Part shown: positions 23,254-33,735 of the stretch, in pieces
How positions within the stretch are numbered: position 1 is the first letter of the stretch
How the letters are laid out: the number at the start of each line of letters is the position of its first letter
From: Clitopilus passeckerianus
Taxonomy: Eukaryota > Basidiomycota > Agaricomycetes > Agaricales > Entolomataceae
Direction: 5' to 3'
Assembly (NCBI GenBank): GCA_944990035.1
Contig: CALYLX010000127.1
Span: forward strand, 1,054,001 to 1,118,000
DNA length: 64,000 nucleotides
Notes under the pieces: model-generated
Database searches by the model: none
The model's input: the letters and a program-made list of their open reading frames with translations, nothing else
What the model was told of the DNA's origin: nothing
Program-made: the position numbers and the translations under genes

Positions 23254-23526
23254 TGAAGGCAGCGACACATCCTAGAACCTGTACACCACTAATTGCATGA
23301 CTATTACCTCTACGTGGTTGTTGGAGAAACAGGCAGTATTATTCAAGTTTGAAGAATTCAATCGCTGTATATCGAGCTACGAATGATAATCTAGAGCTCG
23401 TGACACATCAATTCACGTGGTGGGAATGGGGTGCGTAATTTCAGTTTGGTGTCGCCGAAGCGCTCAAGCTGTCCACAATTCCCTGAACTCTGATCAGTCG
23501 TAGAACTGAGGGAAAAACTGACAGAT

Positions 23527-25141
23527 ATGTCCTCAGTCGGGCAGGGTGAGCTCAATTGAGAACACTAATCTCGTCTATCACATACATGCTAATACACAAG
23601 GTCAAGGCAAGGGCCACAGATGGGAACATTGGCAAACATTCAATGCATTCAGCTCTGGATCGGCGAAGCTCCTCGCATATGCAGCGATCCATGAGGAAAC
23701 CAGTTATTTACGAAATGCTATGAATTTCCATGAAGGCATGATCGCTCAATACGAGGCATCGATCATTCACTTGAAGTCCTACCACAACTTTCTCAACGGT
23801 ACCTCCCGTCTTCCAGAGGAGATCCTCCTCCAGATTTGGGAAAAACTTGAAGATGAGACTACCAACATGTTCAAACAGTGGTTAGCAGTCATACGCGTAT
23901 GTTCCCGCTGGCGTCGTGTTGCTCTGGACTCCCCGATGTTATGGAATTGGGCGTGGCTGCCAGTCCACCGTCCAGAAGTTGCCATGCAGCTTCTTGAACG
24001 GATAGGCACTCGGAAATTGACGATGCTAGTCGATGTGGCGAAGTTGTACAAGCTCCCAGAAGTCCGCTTCCGTGAGGCGGCCGAATTCGCATGCACAACT
24101 CTTCCCAAGACCAACTCCATCATCATGGTCAACATACCAAACGCAGAGATGTCGGCCACCCCCCTTCGCGGGTTTCTAACGCGATTGACCGGTCCAGACG
24201 CCTCCAAGCTCACATCTCTCAAAGTATCGTACGAGGGGATTTTACCCGACTCAGACTCTCCGTGGGGTCTCGACGTTGTCGCTCTCGTCAAGAACAACCC
24301 TCAGCTAGAGCATCTTCGCCTTGAGAACCGATCATTCTTTGATGTCGTATATGAACCACACTCTGTTCCGTCCCTCACGCATCTGGAGATTGCTTTCCCA
24401 GGTGAAGAGAGCTATCAATTTGCATCACTTTCATCCGTTCTTCCAACACTTCAACACCTGCGAAACTTGGAGAGCCTTATTCTCGACGACGTGCTTGACT
24501 CCGTATCAGAGCAGGACATGAGCTGGTGCAAGAACTTGCATAAGCCAATACCCTTACCTGCTTTGAAGACACTGAGCATTTTTGGTGACGCTCAGTCATC
24601 CTACCTCTTTCTTGATTCCATTCTGTATCCCTCCACAGCGTTTGTCAAATGCCAAGGCCTAAGGGATGAAGGGAGCGAGGTCATCCATCATCTCGATTCA
24701 CTGGTGGGCCTGATAGAGACAACCACACGTCGATCCGCCTCATCGCTTGGTGTTCTATCCATACGTCACCATGAAGACGAGGAAGAAGACTTGTCATTGT
24801 GTTTCACGCTCAATGGCGATTGCGAATCAACATCTTCTCACCTACATTTCATCCTTTCCAAGGCCCCCGACCTCATTATGGAACTACCCCGCCTGTGCCC
24901 TTTCATCACCAATTTATCATATCAGTTACCTTCTTCCGATACAGCACTATGGGAATCCTTTGGGAAACTTGAAAATATGAATTTTTTAGAATTTGATGCA
25001 GAAGAACACCCAACCTTTTGGAAGGTTTTCGCGAGTTTCCACCCTTCTGGAGATTTCGGTCTTCGACCGGCCTACACCGCAGTACCACCAGGTCGACGAA
25101 TATGGCCTAACAGGCAAATCACCCTGGTTCTATTTCAATAA
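23527..25141 (+). CDS. F-box-like protein, copy 2, altered C-terminus
   Basis: Tandem paralog of the previous gene. Exons 23527-23545 (MSSVGQG) and 23601-25141 give 519 aa. Shared blocks: RLPEEILLQIWEKLEDE, VIRVCSRWRRVALDSPMLWNW, VPSLTHLEIAFPGEESY, LRNLESLILDDVL, LPALKTLSIFGDAQ and SSDTALWESFG. Around 25050-25070 homology to copy 1 moves into the +1 frame. The continuing homologous frame (TGKSPWFYFNNLRNVLCRC, then EEERRIVMARESW) runs to 25268, whereas the copy 2 frame ends at 25141 with unrelated residues. Either a frameshift has truncated the protein or a very short unrecognised intron exists. The F-box is intact, so Skp1 binding may remain. Confidence 0.75.
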
Positions 25142-25761
25142 CCTTAGAAACGTGTTGTGTAGGTGCAAAGATTCACAGAGGAGCAAGTATCTTGAAGAGG
25201 AACGAAGGATAGTAATGGCTCGCGAGAGCTGGGTGACTTCAGTCAGTCCGTCTAGTCGGAGGTACTGAACCGAACTTCGTAATGGGATGATACTCCAGAC
25301 AGGATCCAGTGCTTAGTTTAGTCGGTGTAACGGAAAAGTGGGGCGGAAGCAGCAATATTATTTGAATGCAGCAAATTATTCTGCCACAAGGGCCTGAGCC
25401 GACCTGCAAAGGCTAAGAAACAAGATGGGAAAACAAGAGCAAGTTCTAGACAATAGGAAATGAGAGGGGTGATGGCACAATATACTCAACCTGTACGTGC
25501 TATCGACCATGATGGTCATTCTGGATGACAAGAAGTTCGGGAAAAGGTTACGGAAGCATTCGGCGGGTCCGACACCCGACATCCGATCAAGCCGTGTCAT
25601 AACAGTGAGTGTAACGTGATTACTCTCGAATTTCCAGCTAACCAAGATCTGAAAGGGCTCCGTCGGTCAAGGGTTGTTACTTTCAAGACTTATCGATCCA
25701 GTTTATCGTCTTTCGAAGAGAATAACAAAAAGCGACAGACAAGGAGAGTACCGAGGCCATC
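25142..25761. other. Spacer including the frame-shifted tail of F-box copy 2
   Basis: Bases up to 25268 keep homology to the C-terminus of F-box copy 1 in another frame. The remaining 490 bases contain no recognised gene and must hold the promoter of the CUE gene. Confidence 0.45.
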
Positions 25762-26662
25762 ATGGGAGAAGTCGTCAACGTTCTCGTTGCGTTCGCTGTC
25801 ATCGTCTTCATCTTTCGGTGGGCAACCTCAAGTACGTCTATCATTCTTCAAGCATCATTTAGCTCTGTAGATTGACGGTTTGATAGGTACTGAGACGCCA
25901 GAAAGGCGCTCTGCTGCGGATATGCTTGGATTCAGACCAAAGCCGGTCACTCAGCCAATGGTCTGTATTCTTGGTACTCTTGTGCTACCACATTGAGCCC
26001 TATCAAGGTCGCAGTTCGCTCATCTAAGTCTCGGTTTCTCTAGATTGACACGATAGCCAACATGTTCCCCGACATACCAGTGTAAGTGATCCTTGAACCA
26101 TTTGTGGGCTTGTGGCTGGAACTCCGGAACTAACGTGTGCAAAAGGGATAACGTCCGATACGATCTTATGCGGTCGGGGAGCGTCGAACAGACGTCGAAT
26201 AAGATACTCGAGAGAGGATTCTTGGACGCAGTATGTGATTTACAAAATCCTAGATCATCCCCTCTAACCTCCTGCTACCATTTCTCTTAGCCGCCACCAG
26301 CTTACTACACACTATTCCCTCGAGATACTACAACGAATCACGCAGCTAATACCGCCCGACCTGCACAACCGGCCGCGCAATCCACAGCAACAAAGGCACA
26401 CGAGAGTCTAATAGCAAGGTATAAACTCCACGATCGTGTCGACTCAGAGCAGCCTGTGGAAGAAGCAGGTGGAAAGGCAGCATGGGAAGATAGCGCTGAG
26501 AAGAGGGAACAAAGTTTACGGGAAAGGAAAGCACAGATGATTTTGGCTGCAAGACAGTGCGTATCCCTCCTTCCGCTATCCCACTTGAGCGGCTAACAAG
26601 CTGTTTTTAGGAGAATGCTCGCTCAGCAACAACAAAATGGATCTGCCTCGAAAGCAGAATAA
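25762..26662 (+). CDS. CUE-domain, ER-anchored ubiquitin-binding protein
   Basis: Short single-pass protein similar in layout to yeast Cue1, which anchors a ubiquitin-conjugating enzyme at the ER for degradation of misfolded proteins. Six exons: 25762-25831, 25887-25960, 26044-26081, 26146-26230, 26291-26556, 26611-26662; 194 aa. Residues 1-20 form the membrane anchor (GEVVNVLVAFAVIVFIFRW). The CUE domain spans about residues 49-88, with MIDTIANMFPDIP and ILERGFLD, matching the MFP and terminal LL-type positions of CUE. The C-terminal half is a charged helix (EKREQSLRERKAQMILAARRMLAQQQQ). Assignment to the Cue1 group rests on length and architecture, not on a search. Confidence 0.85.
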
Positions 26663-27234
26663 GCTCAACACTCCTTACACCCTAGTTTATAGGTCTCTGA
26701 TTCAACTCCGTCTCCTCTCCGGTCTATTATCGCCACGCTGCATATCTCTCCTTGCATATTTGCTCTTGATCCTATTTGTATCGTTTTTAGTGCCTACTGT
26801 TTCCTTATTCATCTAGGATGGCCATTGTTATTTTATTAGTTGATACATGTTATCAGACTACCCCTCTCATTCCTTCATCTCTTTGAGTCAGCTTTCTCTG
26901 ATGCCACCCACGTATCTACGTGTCGAGCTTCTGCCCCACCGAAATGATGTGGCAGCTCCCCATTTGTTCTTGAAGAAAACGCCAGGTGGAAAGGTGTCCT
27001 GGCTGCCTGGGATGCCGTTGAAAAGAAGCTGTCGAAATGTCTGTTTTGCATGAAACTATCAGTGGCGGTTGCCAGGCTGCTGATTGGGTTCGCTCAGCCA
27101 GTCAGCACTCGATGTCATATAGATTGATTAATTGCAATCAGAAAGCCTGGCTTCTATTTGGTTTGCTGCTCAACTATGTCCAGGAAAACCAACGGTAATA
27201 TTACAGTAAGAACGACATTTGAAAACATGTAGTA
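26663..27234. other. Convergent 3' region
   Basis: About 570 bases between the converging 3' ends of the CUE gene and the IGPS gene. No coding signal was seen. Confidence 0.45.
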
Positions 27235-28743
27235 TTATTGTCCCCCCTGATTCAGCTTGATTGCCCAGGGTTTCAACCTCTTTACAGCCTCTGAATCATA
27301 TGCCTTCTCCGAGCTCGCAAAGCCAGATAGGATGAGGGGCAGCGACCACCCAGGCGCATCTCCTTTTTCAACGAACTTCACCAAATCATCCAAGTTGTCG
27401 TCTGATTCAAACAGGATGAATGAATGTTCTCCTGGTTGAATAATGTCGTGGTCGGACGCCTTGAACCGGCGAACGACTGGCACAGGGATGTGCTTCGACC
27501 ACCCAGCAGGTGCGGTGTGGTCGAGTTGGACTAAATCCAGGCGCGCGAATGAGGTCAGCTGGATGATCCGTTCAAGGGGAATATCGCTGAAATGGCCCAT
27601 GAGCAGGGGGTATTTGCCCTGTGCAAGGAGTCGATTTTGAGCCGTGAACCAGGGTTCCATGGTAGACGACGTTGGCTGGGAAGAGATTGAAGTAGGAGAG
27701 AAACGACGAGCGAATACGCTCATGGAGACATGCAGGGCGAAATCAATGCTGGAGCTGGTGACACCGCTGAATTCGAGGCTGATGATGTGGGCGCCACGGT
27801 CGATTTGTTTGTTTGCTTCTTCTACGGATCTGGCACCAGATGCGATGATCCACGGCTTTTGAACCTTTTGTGACGCTGGTTCAGGCCAAGCAAGAAGCTC
27901 TCGAATGAAAGCTCCCGTGTCTGGCGCACGCATGAGAGCCTCTCCTATCAAGACTGCGCGGACACCCTGGTCTTTGTAGATGTCAATGTCCTTCGAGCTG
28001 GAGATCCCGCTCAAGGCGCAAAGGATGATGTCCTTCTCCCGAACCATGTCGGCTAATCTGCTAGTGGTCCCCATGTCGACGTTGAAGTCGTGTAGGTTGC
28101 GGTTGTTTACCCCGATGACTTTAGCTCCGAGGTTTAGAGCAAGAGCCATCTCGTCAGCGTTATTCACCTCGACGAGAGGCTCCATGCCTAAAGAGAGGGA
28201 GTATTTGTATAGTTCTTGTAGCCGTTCGGGGGAAAGCATGGCGACTATGAGCAGAACGGTGTCTGCACCATGAAGTCGTGCTTCCATGATCTGATATTCG
28301 TCTAGAATAAACTCTTTGCGTAGGATAGCTGGTCGATCGGGCAGTGCATCGACTGCCTGACGAGCTAGACGAAGATCAAGGAGGGAGCCTTTGAACCACG
28401 TAGGTTCTGTAAGGACGGAAATGACGGAAGCACCAGAGAGAGCGTATGTGAGGGCTTGTTGAGCAGGGTTGGCAGAGAGAGCGATGGCCCCTTTTGAAGG
28501 GCTTGCCCTTTTGATTTCTGCCATCAGTGAAGGGGATGGGGAGGACGTAGAAGTGCTCGGATTCCGCTTCAGACGTTCCACAAGTGGGATGAGGGTTGGT
28601 GCGACATTTGAGGCAAGTAGGGCCTTAATGTCAGCTGGTGTTGTACCAGGAGTGGCTTTGGCTGCCTCCACGTCTTTTGCGCGTTGGGCATAGATAGTTT
28701 CGAGGATGGTTGGTGCTTTACCGGAATCTTTTGCAGAGGACAT
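27235..28743 (-). CDS. Indole-3-glycerol-phosphate synthase with degenerate PRAI domain (TRP1-like)
   Basis: Intronless 502-aa protein matching the central and C-terminal parts of fungal TRP1, which normally fuses glutamine amidotransferase, IGPS and phosphoribosylanthranilate isomerase (PRAI). The IGPS barrel looks active: EIKRASPSKG (76-85), LTEPTWFKGS (112-120), LRKEFILDEYQI (141-152), GMEPLVEV, GVNNRNL and ALSGISSS. The amidotransferase is absent; the protein starts at the interdomain region (ILETIYAQRAKDV) and upstream DNA holds no such domain. From about residue 296 the PRAI part is decayed: the family's KICG catalytic Cys block is replaced by WIIASGAR, VQLHG by VQLDH, and the DVSGGVE phosphate loop by KLNQGGQ. 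Probably a TRP1 paralog giving only IGPS activity; the canonical TRP1 is presumably elsewhere. Lack of introns is unlike neighbouring genes. Confidence 0.88.
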   Translation of the reverse strand: MSSAKDSGKAPTILETIYAQRAKDVEAAKATPGTTPADIKALLASNVAPTLIPLVERLKRNPSTSTSSPSPSLMAEIKRASPSKGAIALSANPAQQALTYALSGASVISVLTEPTWFKGSLLDLRLARQAVDALPDRPAILRKEFILDEYQIMEARLHGADTVLLIVAMLSPERLQELYKYSLSLGMEPLVEVNNADEMALALNLGAKVIGVNNRNLHDFNVDMGTTSRLADMVREKDIILCALSGISSSKDIDIYKDQGVRAVLIGEALMRAPDTGAFIRELLAWPEPASQKVQKPWIIASGARSVEEANKQIDRGAHIISLEFSGVTSSSIDFALHVSMSVFARRFSPTSISSQPTSSTMEPWFTAQNRLLAQGKYPLLMGHFSDIPLERIIQLTSFARLDLVQLDHTAPAGWSKHIPVPVVRRFKASDHDIIQPGEHSFILFESDDNLDDLVKFVEKGDAPGWSLPLILSGFASSEKAYDSEAVKRLKPWAIKLNQGGQ

Positions 28744-29267
28744 GGGAAGAGCAAAGGCAGAAGGAAGGGATAATCTTTGGATAAATCATCATGATTGTGA
28801 TGGACCAAAAGACGGGGAGGCCAATGCCGTCACGCCGTATTCTGTGCCGAATCCTAGGCCTCATGTTCCGTTTCGGTCGCTCGCTTACGCCCAAGTGCGG
28901 TCCTTCTACCTCCTTCCACTCTGCTGGAAATGACAAACAGTCTTGACACAGTGACACAGTAGTTCTGGCTTTACCTCTCGAAAAGTCAGACCTCCACTTA
29001 AGCTCATGTCAATTCCACTCAAGGTTCTACTCTCAAATCTCCCTGGTTTCTGGTGCTATTCTTGGATGGGTGTGCAACAATTTGGGGGACAGATGGACCA
29101 TGGTAGCAGGGACAATCTCCAATGCGCTTTCACACCACGAAATACAAGACTATGCGAGTGGAGAGACAGATTATCCCTGGAATTGCGCCTTTCTTGGAGT
29201 GTCGTGAGCCTCGGTTCATCAAACTTCGTGCACATGTGATGTACCTCAGGCTTCAATTCTGACCACG
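28744..29267. other. Divergent promoter region
   Basis: About 520 bases between the divergent starts of the IGPS gene and the first aldo-keto reductase. No amidotransferase coding sequence is present here, and no strong TATA box was seen. Confidence 0.5.
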
Positions 29268-30571
29268 ATGACCTCTGACATGAAGATTCCATCTTTTGCG
29301 TTGAATACGGGCCAGATGGTTCCCGCAGTGGGCATCGGGTAAGGTGAATGCAAAGAGTGGCTTCAACCGATTTTGAGTCCGTCAATTAGCTGTTGGATGG
29401 GCCGTCCTGGAGAAGGCGAGCATGTCGTGAACATGGTCAAAGCTGCGCTGAATATTGGCCACTGTAAGGTGTCTTCTGACTGTCTTTCCACCAGATGTCC
29501 TGATAGATGTCAAAAGGCTGCTAACTATGGTACGTTCCTCAATCTGAGCCCGGGTGACTCATGGAATAATCGCCTGTCAAGGAAACGAAGAATCTGTCGG
29601 TAAAGCTATTAGAGAGTCCGCAGTTCCGAGGCATGAACTCTTCGTAACGACGAAGCTTGCGTCAGTTACTGGTGTCAAGGTCTTTCCTCTGATATCTCAT
29701 CTTCCGTCTCGTTCAGGAGCGAAGATCACGACAATGTCGCTTCAGCACTGGACCTGAGTCTCCAGAAGCTAGGGCTAACGTATGTGGACCTCTACTTGAT
29801 TCACTGGCCCCAGGCCTTTTCTACTTCTGGTACGCCAAGTTCCAAGCAACTTTGAAACTTGATACCTATCTCTGACTAGGATCAACCCTTCAACCCGATG
29901 AGAGTCCGACCTTTTGCGAAACCTGGGTCGAGATGGAAGGGCTTAAAGCCGCGGGTTAGTCCCTGGTCTGCTTAGTCTCGGCGATTCTTATGAAGGACCC
30001 AGGAAAGATTCGTGCCATTGGTGTCTCAAACTTCAGCATAAAGGCACTTTCAACACTCCTCAAGAGTACGTCTACGATTCCAGCGGTGAATCAGATTGAA
30101 GCCCATCCTTCCCTGCCCCAACACGAGCTAATTAAGTTTTGCAATGACCACGGCATTCTTATGACTGCTTATTCGCCTGTAGCAAAGAATAAGCTTGCTA
30201 GCGATCCTGACGTCTCCGGGATAGCGCAAAAGGCGGGTGTGACATCTGCCCAGGCCCTGCTCAGCTGGGGTGTACAGCGCGGAACTGTGGTAATCCCAAA
30301 ATCTGTGCATCACGAACGTCTAAAAGAGAACATCACGGTAAGTATAAGTTTATTCATACCTCTGAAGCTTGTTTTAAGCTGCTTTGGATGCCAGCTTGTC
30401 AGCCTCGATCCAGAGGATATGCTTGTGTTAGATCGCTTGCACACGCGGCCGGGCATGCATCGTAGCGTTTGCGGCTTTCATTCTTCAGATTTAGGAGGAT
30501 CTGCTTTTGGGTGGACGTATGACCGGTTGGGCTGGGATATGATAGAAGGTGGTGTGATGAGGCAGACGTAA
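29268..30571 (+). CDS. Aldo-keto reductase, copy 1, missing catalytic Asp
   Basis: NAD(P)H-dependent aldo-keto reductase (AKR) barrel, 313 aa. Exons 29268-29338, 29390-29468, 29517-29529, 29582-29660, 29717-29829, 29880-29954, 30003-30337, 30395-30571. Of the catalytic tetrad, Tyr (AANYGNEE), Lys (FVTTKLA) and His (LYLIHWPQ) are present, but the Asp block (GYRHMDT in copy 2) is reduced to GHCK. Exon 2 is 79 nt against 88 nt in copy 2, a 9-nt loss at the exon end. NADP-binding blocks [27 protein letters not shown] and [12 protein letters not shown] are intact, as is the C-terminal [13 protein letters not shown]. Reading through instead of splicing intron 2 stays open but does not restore the Asp motif. 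Probably impaired or a nascent pseudogene. ATGs at 29268 and 29280 are both possible starts. Confidence 0.78.
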
Positions 30572-30680
30572 GCGCCTATCATTGTCGGTATCAAGCGCCT
30601 GATAGAACAACCTTGCGAACGATCGGCAAGCGGACCCGATGGGCCGGCGATAGCCACAGTGCTCCTCTCATCCTCCCTCC

Positions 30681-32026
30681 ATGACCTCACAGATTGATAT
30701 CCCTTCGTTTTGCTTGAATACTGGGCAACTCTTCCCAGCAGTCGGTTTTGGGTGAAGTAGATCCTCTCAGTGAATTGGTTAGTGTGTTGACTAGGGCCTT
30801 CTCGGAATAGCTGCTGGATGGGTGCTCCTGGGGAGGGCGAAAATGTTACCAGAATGGTCAAAGATGCCCTTGAGCTTGGCTACCGTCATATGGACACGGT
30901 ACGATCTTGATCACCTCTAAGTTGGGCAACGTAGAAAATGACGCTCGTAATTCAAAGGCTGCTGGCTATGGTTGATTGATCGCTTTCATTTCTGATATTT
31001 CCTGTTTTGACGAGTGAGAATAGGAAACGAAGAGTCTGTTGGTAAAGCCTTGCAAGGATCAAGTGTCCCGAGACACGAGCTATTTATCACTACGAAACTG
31101 GCGTAAGGCACAAATTGCAAGGCCGGCAGTGGTACTTACATAGATGGTTCAGGAGCAAAGACCATGGAAACGTCGAAGCTGCTCTGAATCTCAGTCTGAA
31201 GAAATTGGGACTGACTTATGTGGATCTATACCTAATGCACTGGCCCCAAGCCAAAGATAGTACAGGTAAGCATCCGCGCTTTCCTGTGAAAGGGTTGAAG
31301 GACATTCACACCATCGCCTCTACGAACAGGAAAGGCCTTGCAACCTGATGAAAGTCCCACCTATGCGGAAACATGGGCTGAGATGGAAAAGCTCGTTCTC
31401 ACTGGTGGGTCCTATTAGCACGAATATAGGCTGATGTCAATACCCGGATACTGGCAGGTAAAACTCGGGCCATCGGAGTATCCAACTTTAGCCTCAAGAC
31501 GCTGACTACGCTCCTTCGTACTGCGAAGACTGTTCCATCCGTTAATCAAATCGAGCTTCACCCAGCACTCCCTCAGCATGAGGTTTTGAAGTTCTGCAAT
31601 GACAGAGGCATCGTCGTCACCGCATATTCTCCCGTAGCGAGAGGTGCGCTTGCGGGCAACGCTGTCTTAGCGGAGCTTGCGAGGAAGAAGGGCGTATCTG
31701 AGGCTCAGATTATACTTAGCTGGGGTGTTTCGCGTGGAACAGCTGTCATTCCTAAGTCTGAGAAGCGGGACCGCTTGAAGGAGAATATGACTGTGAGTTA
31801 TCCGCCCAAGTATGCGCCCTTTTCTAACATGATTTCTCTTGAACAGCTTGTCAAACTTGACTCGGACGAGATGAACCAAATAGATCAGATCCATCGGCAG
31901 CCAGGCATGCACTTCAGCGTATGCAGCTACCATTCACCGAACTTGGGAGGATCAGCTTTTGGTTGGACGTACAAACAGATGGGATGGGACAAGATGGTTG
32001 AGGGTGGGATAGTGAAGGATGACTGA
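30681..32026 (+). CDS. Aldo-keto reductase, copy 2
   Basis: Intact tandem paralog, 317 aa. Exons 30681-30751, 30811-30898, 30958-30970, 31024-31102, 31153-31265, 31330-31404, 31458-31792, 31847-32026. Exons 1 and 3-7 have exactly the lengths of copy 1. The full AKR tetrad is visible: Asp in GYRHMDT, Tyr in AAGYGNEE, Lys in FITTKLA and His in LYLMHWPQ. Cofactor-binding blocks [25 protein letters not shown] and [12 protein letters not shown] follow. A cytosolic carbonyl or sugar reductase is likely; the substrate is unknown. Only 110 bases separate it from copy 1, so its promoter must be very short or lie within copy 1. Confidence 0.9.
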
Positions 32027-32314
32027 CAGCTAGACACTGAATGTTACAGGAGCATATGGGAACAGTATGCGTAACGCGCTGATATGCGAATATCATTCCA
32101 CTCTTTCTCTTCCAACCAAATCAATGTCACTGCCAACGTGTTGTGCCAAACAGCAAAGACGGTGGATGAACTATAGTGTATTATCAACATACCAAAATAA
32201 CATGTAAATTGGTACAGACAACATGAGGGAGGAGCAGACACAACTAGCATTGGGAGACTCTAGACTACGACCTTAAAGGAGATGGGTTACATCCAGAGTG
32301 GCCAGTGAACTGGT

Positions 32315-32578
32315 TCACCTAGGAGCAATGTAACTCGCAGACCATTTGCAGGTGGTACTACCGCAGTCACTTCGTATGTACCTATAGTAGGATCCGTCGG
32401 AACGCTTTCCCGTCCCCCATTTGCAGTATGATACTAGAGGGCCATTAAATCCAGGTTTGAGTCCTTCACCACTGGCACACTTGTGGGACCCGGCTCGGGC
32501 TTCTGGGATCTTGGATGAATCGTTGCACTGGAAGTAGACATTAGTTAGTGATTAAAAATAATGATCTGAGCTTACCAT
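32315..32578 (-). CDS. Small cysteine-rich protein (putative)
   Basis: Two-exon model giving 71 aa: the ATG (32578-32576) is the last codon before an intron (32575-32528, GTAAGC...TTCCAG), and exon 2 is 32527-32315. The product holds five Cys within 60 residues (CNDSSKI, HKCASG, SYCKWG, SDCGSTTCKW), no hydrophobic signal from this start, and no family I recognise. TATAAATA at 32700-32707 is well placed upstream. Open reading without a stop continues upstream of the ATG (TTRYIRISITIANQTT), so a longer form from an unrecognised exon is possible. Convergent with aldo-keto reductase 2. Confidence 0.42.
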
Positions 32579-32699
32579 GACGGAAGTGAGACGATGCAGA
32601 AGGTCAATAGAGGTTGCGGTGGTTTGGTTTGCGATAGTAATGCTGATACGAATGTATCGAGTAGTCTAGTCGATGAATTATGGTTCTCAGCTTTTCAGG

Positions 32700-32707
32700 T
32701 ATTTATA
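32700..32707 (-). promoter_or_regulatory. TATA box of the small Cys-rich gene
   Basis: TATAAATA on the minus strand, about 120 bases before the proposed ATG, leaving a 5' leader of roughly 90 bases. Confidence 0.4.
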
Positions 32708-33735
32708 TCGGATTGAGTGGGACTATAGGTGTGTGCACAGGTCCTCGACTCAACTATGTTCAGGGGGAGCGAACAATGCCACTCTCATAACGATCATGAC
32801 GCCGCCTTGGGTTAAAGTAACAGCTATACTCAGAGAAAGTACAAGGTGTAACAGCAAGAGGATTCAAATTTGCTGTGATCAGGGTATCTTCGCGAGTTAG
32901 TGACTTGGACTGCTGTGTGGCGCATTTCATCCAACGTCGCCCTCATATAGGTATCGTAATCCTAAAGGTGTACAAAGATCCTTATTCCTTCGTAAGATCA
33001 CTCATAAACAAAGCAACCGATTGTATCACGTTGGGTATCCTGGACTGTAGCCTCCGGAAGTTCATGAATTCCCAGGGACCCTGAAGCCGCAGGAGACGAC
33101 ATACTCAAGCACAAGAAGGGTCTCATTCTCAGCCCTCGTAGTGCTGAAATAACTTCTACCGTGTGCATAGGCGAGGCCAGATACTTCGGTTATGATTCGT
33201 AGACGATGTGTCGGTCTACCTTCAACGTACTAGTAGCCAATTTCGAATGATCAGTCTGAGCCCTTCAAGTAGACCCTAAGTAGGTGGGACTGGGTGTAGC
33301 ACCGTGAATCGAAGACAAAGGGTGAGTCTCCGAGGAAGCGATAAGTGGGCCTTAGTACTTTGCGGCGGGCCACTCAAGGGATGGCGGGCTGGAGCTGGAG
33401 CTGTTGACAGTGTTGTTGTTTGTGGGCCTTTGAGCTCACAGCGATCAAGTTGGCGACCATTTCTTGTCACAACACGCACACACGCTGTCAATTGCCTATA
33501 TGCAGTCCATAACCTGTTCTTTCCGATAGAGACGAGACAAGGAGTGTACTTATCTGAATTGGCGCCTCGCATGGCTATGTTGGACGTGGGTCCATTTTGA
33601 ACAGCAATACACGTAGAGGAATTGCCCTTTGCCCAGCCATCTCGATACGGTAGCGGTATAAAGGCTCTTTCGTTTTTGTTTCTGCAGAATCTGTCTCCAA
33701 AGCCCCAATCTCCGTCAACGGCATCTATACTTCCA
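32708..33735. other. Intergenic spacer
   Basis: About 1 kb without a recognised gene. Overlapping antisense frames of about 98 codons at 33276-33600 lack ATG context and family features. TATAAAG near 33656 lies about 80 bases before the kinase-like start. Confidence 0.4.

Noticed and set aside
33276..33600. Overlapping sense and antisense frames of 98 codons
   Set aside because: Mutually antisense, no conserved motif and no plausible start context.
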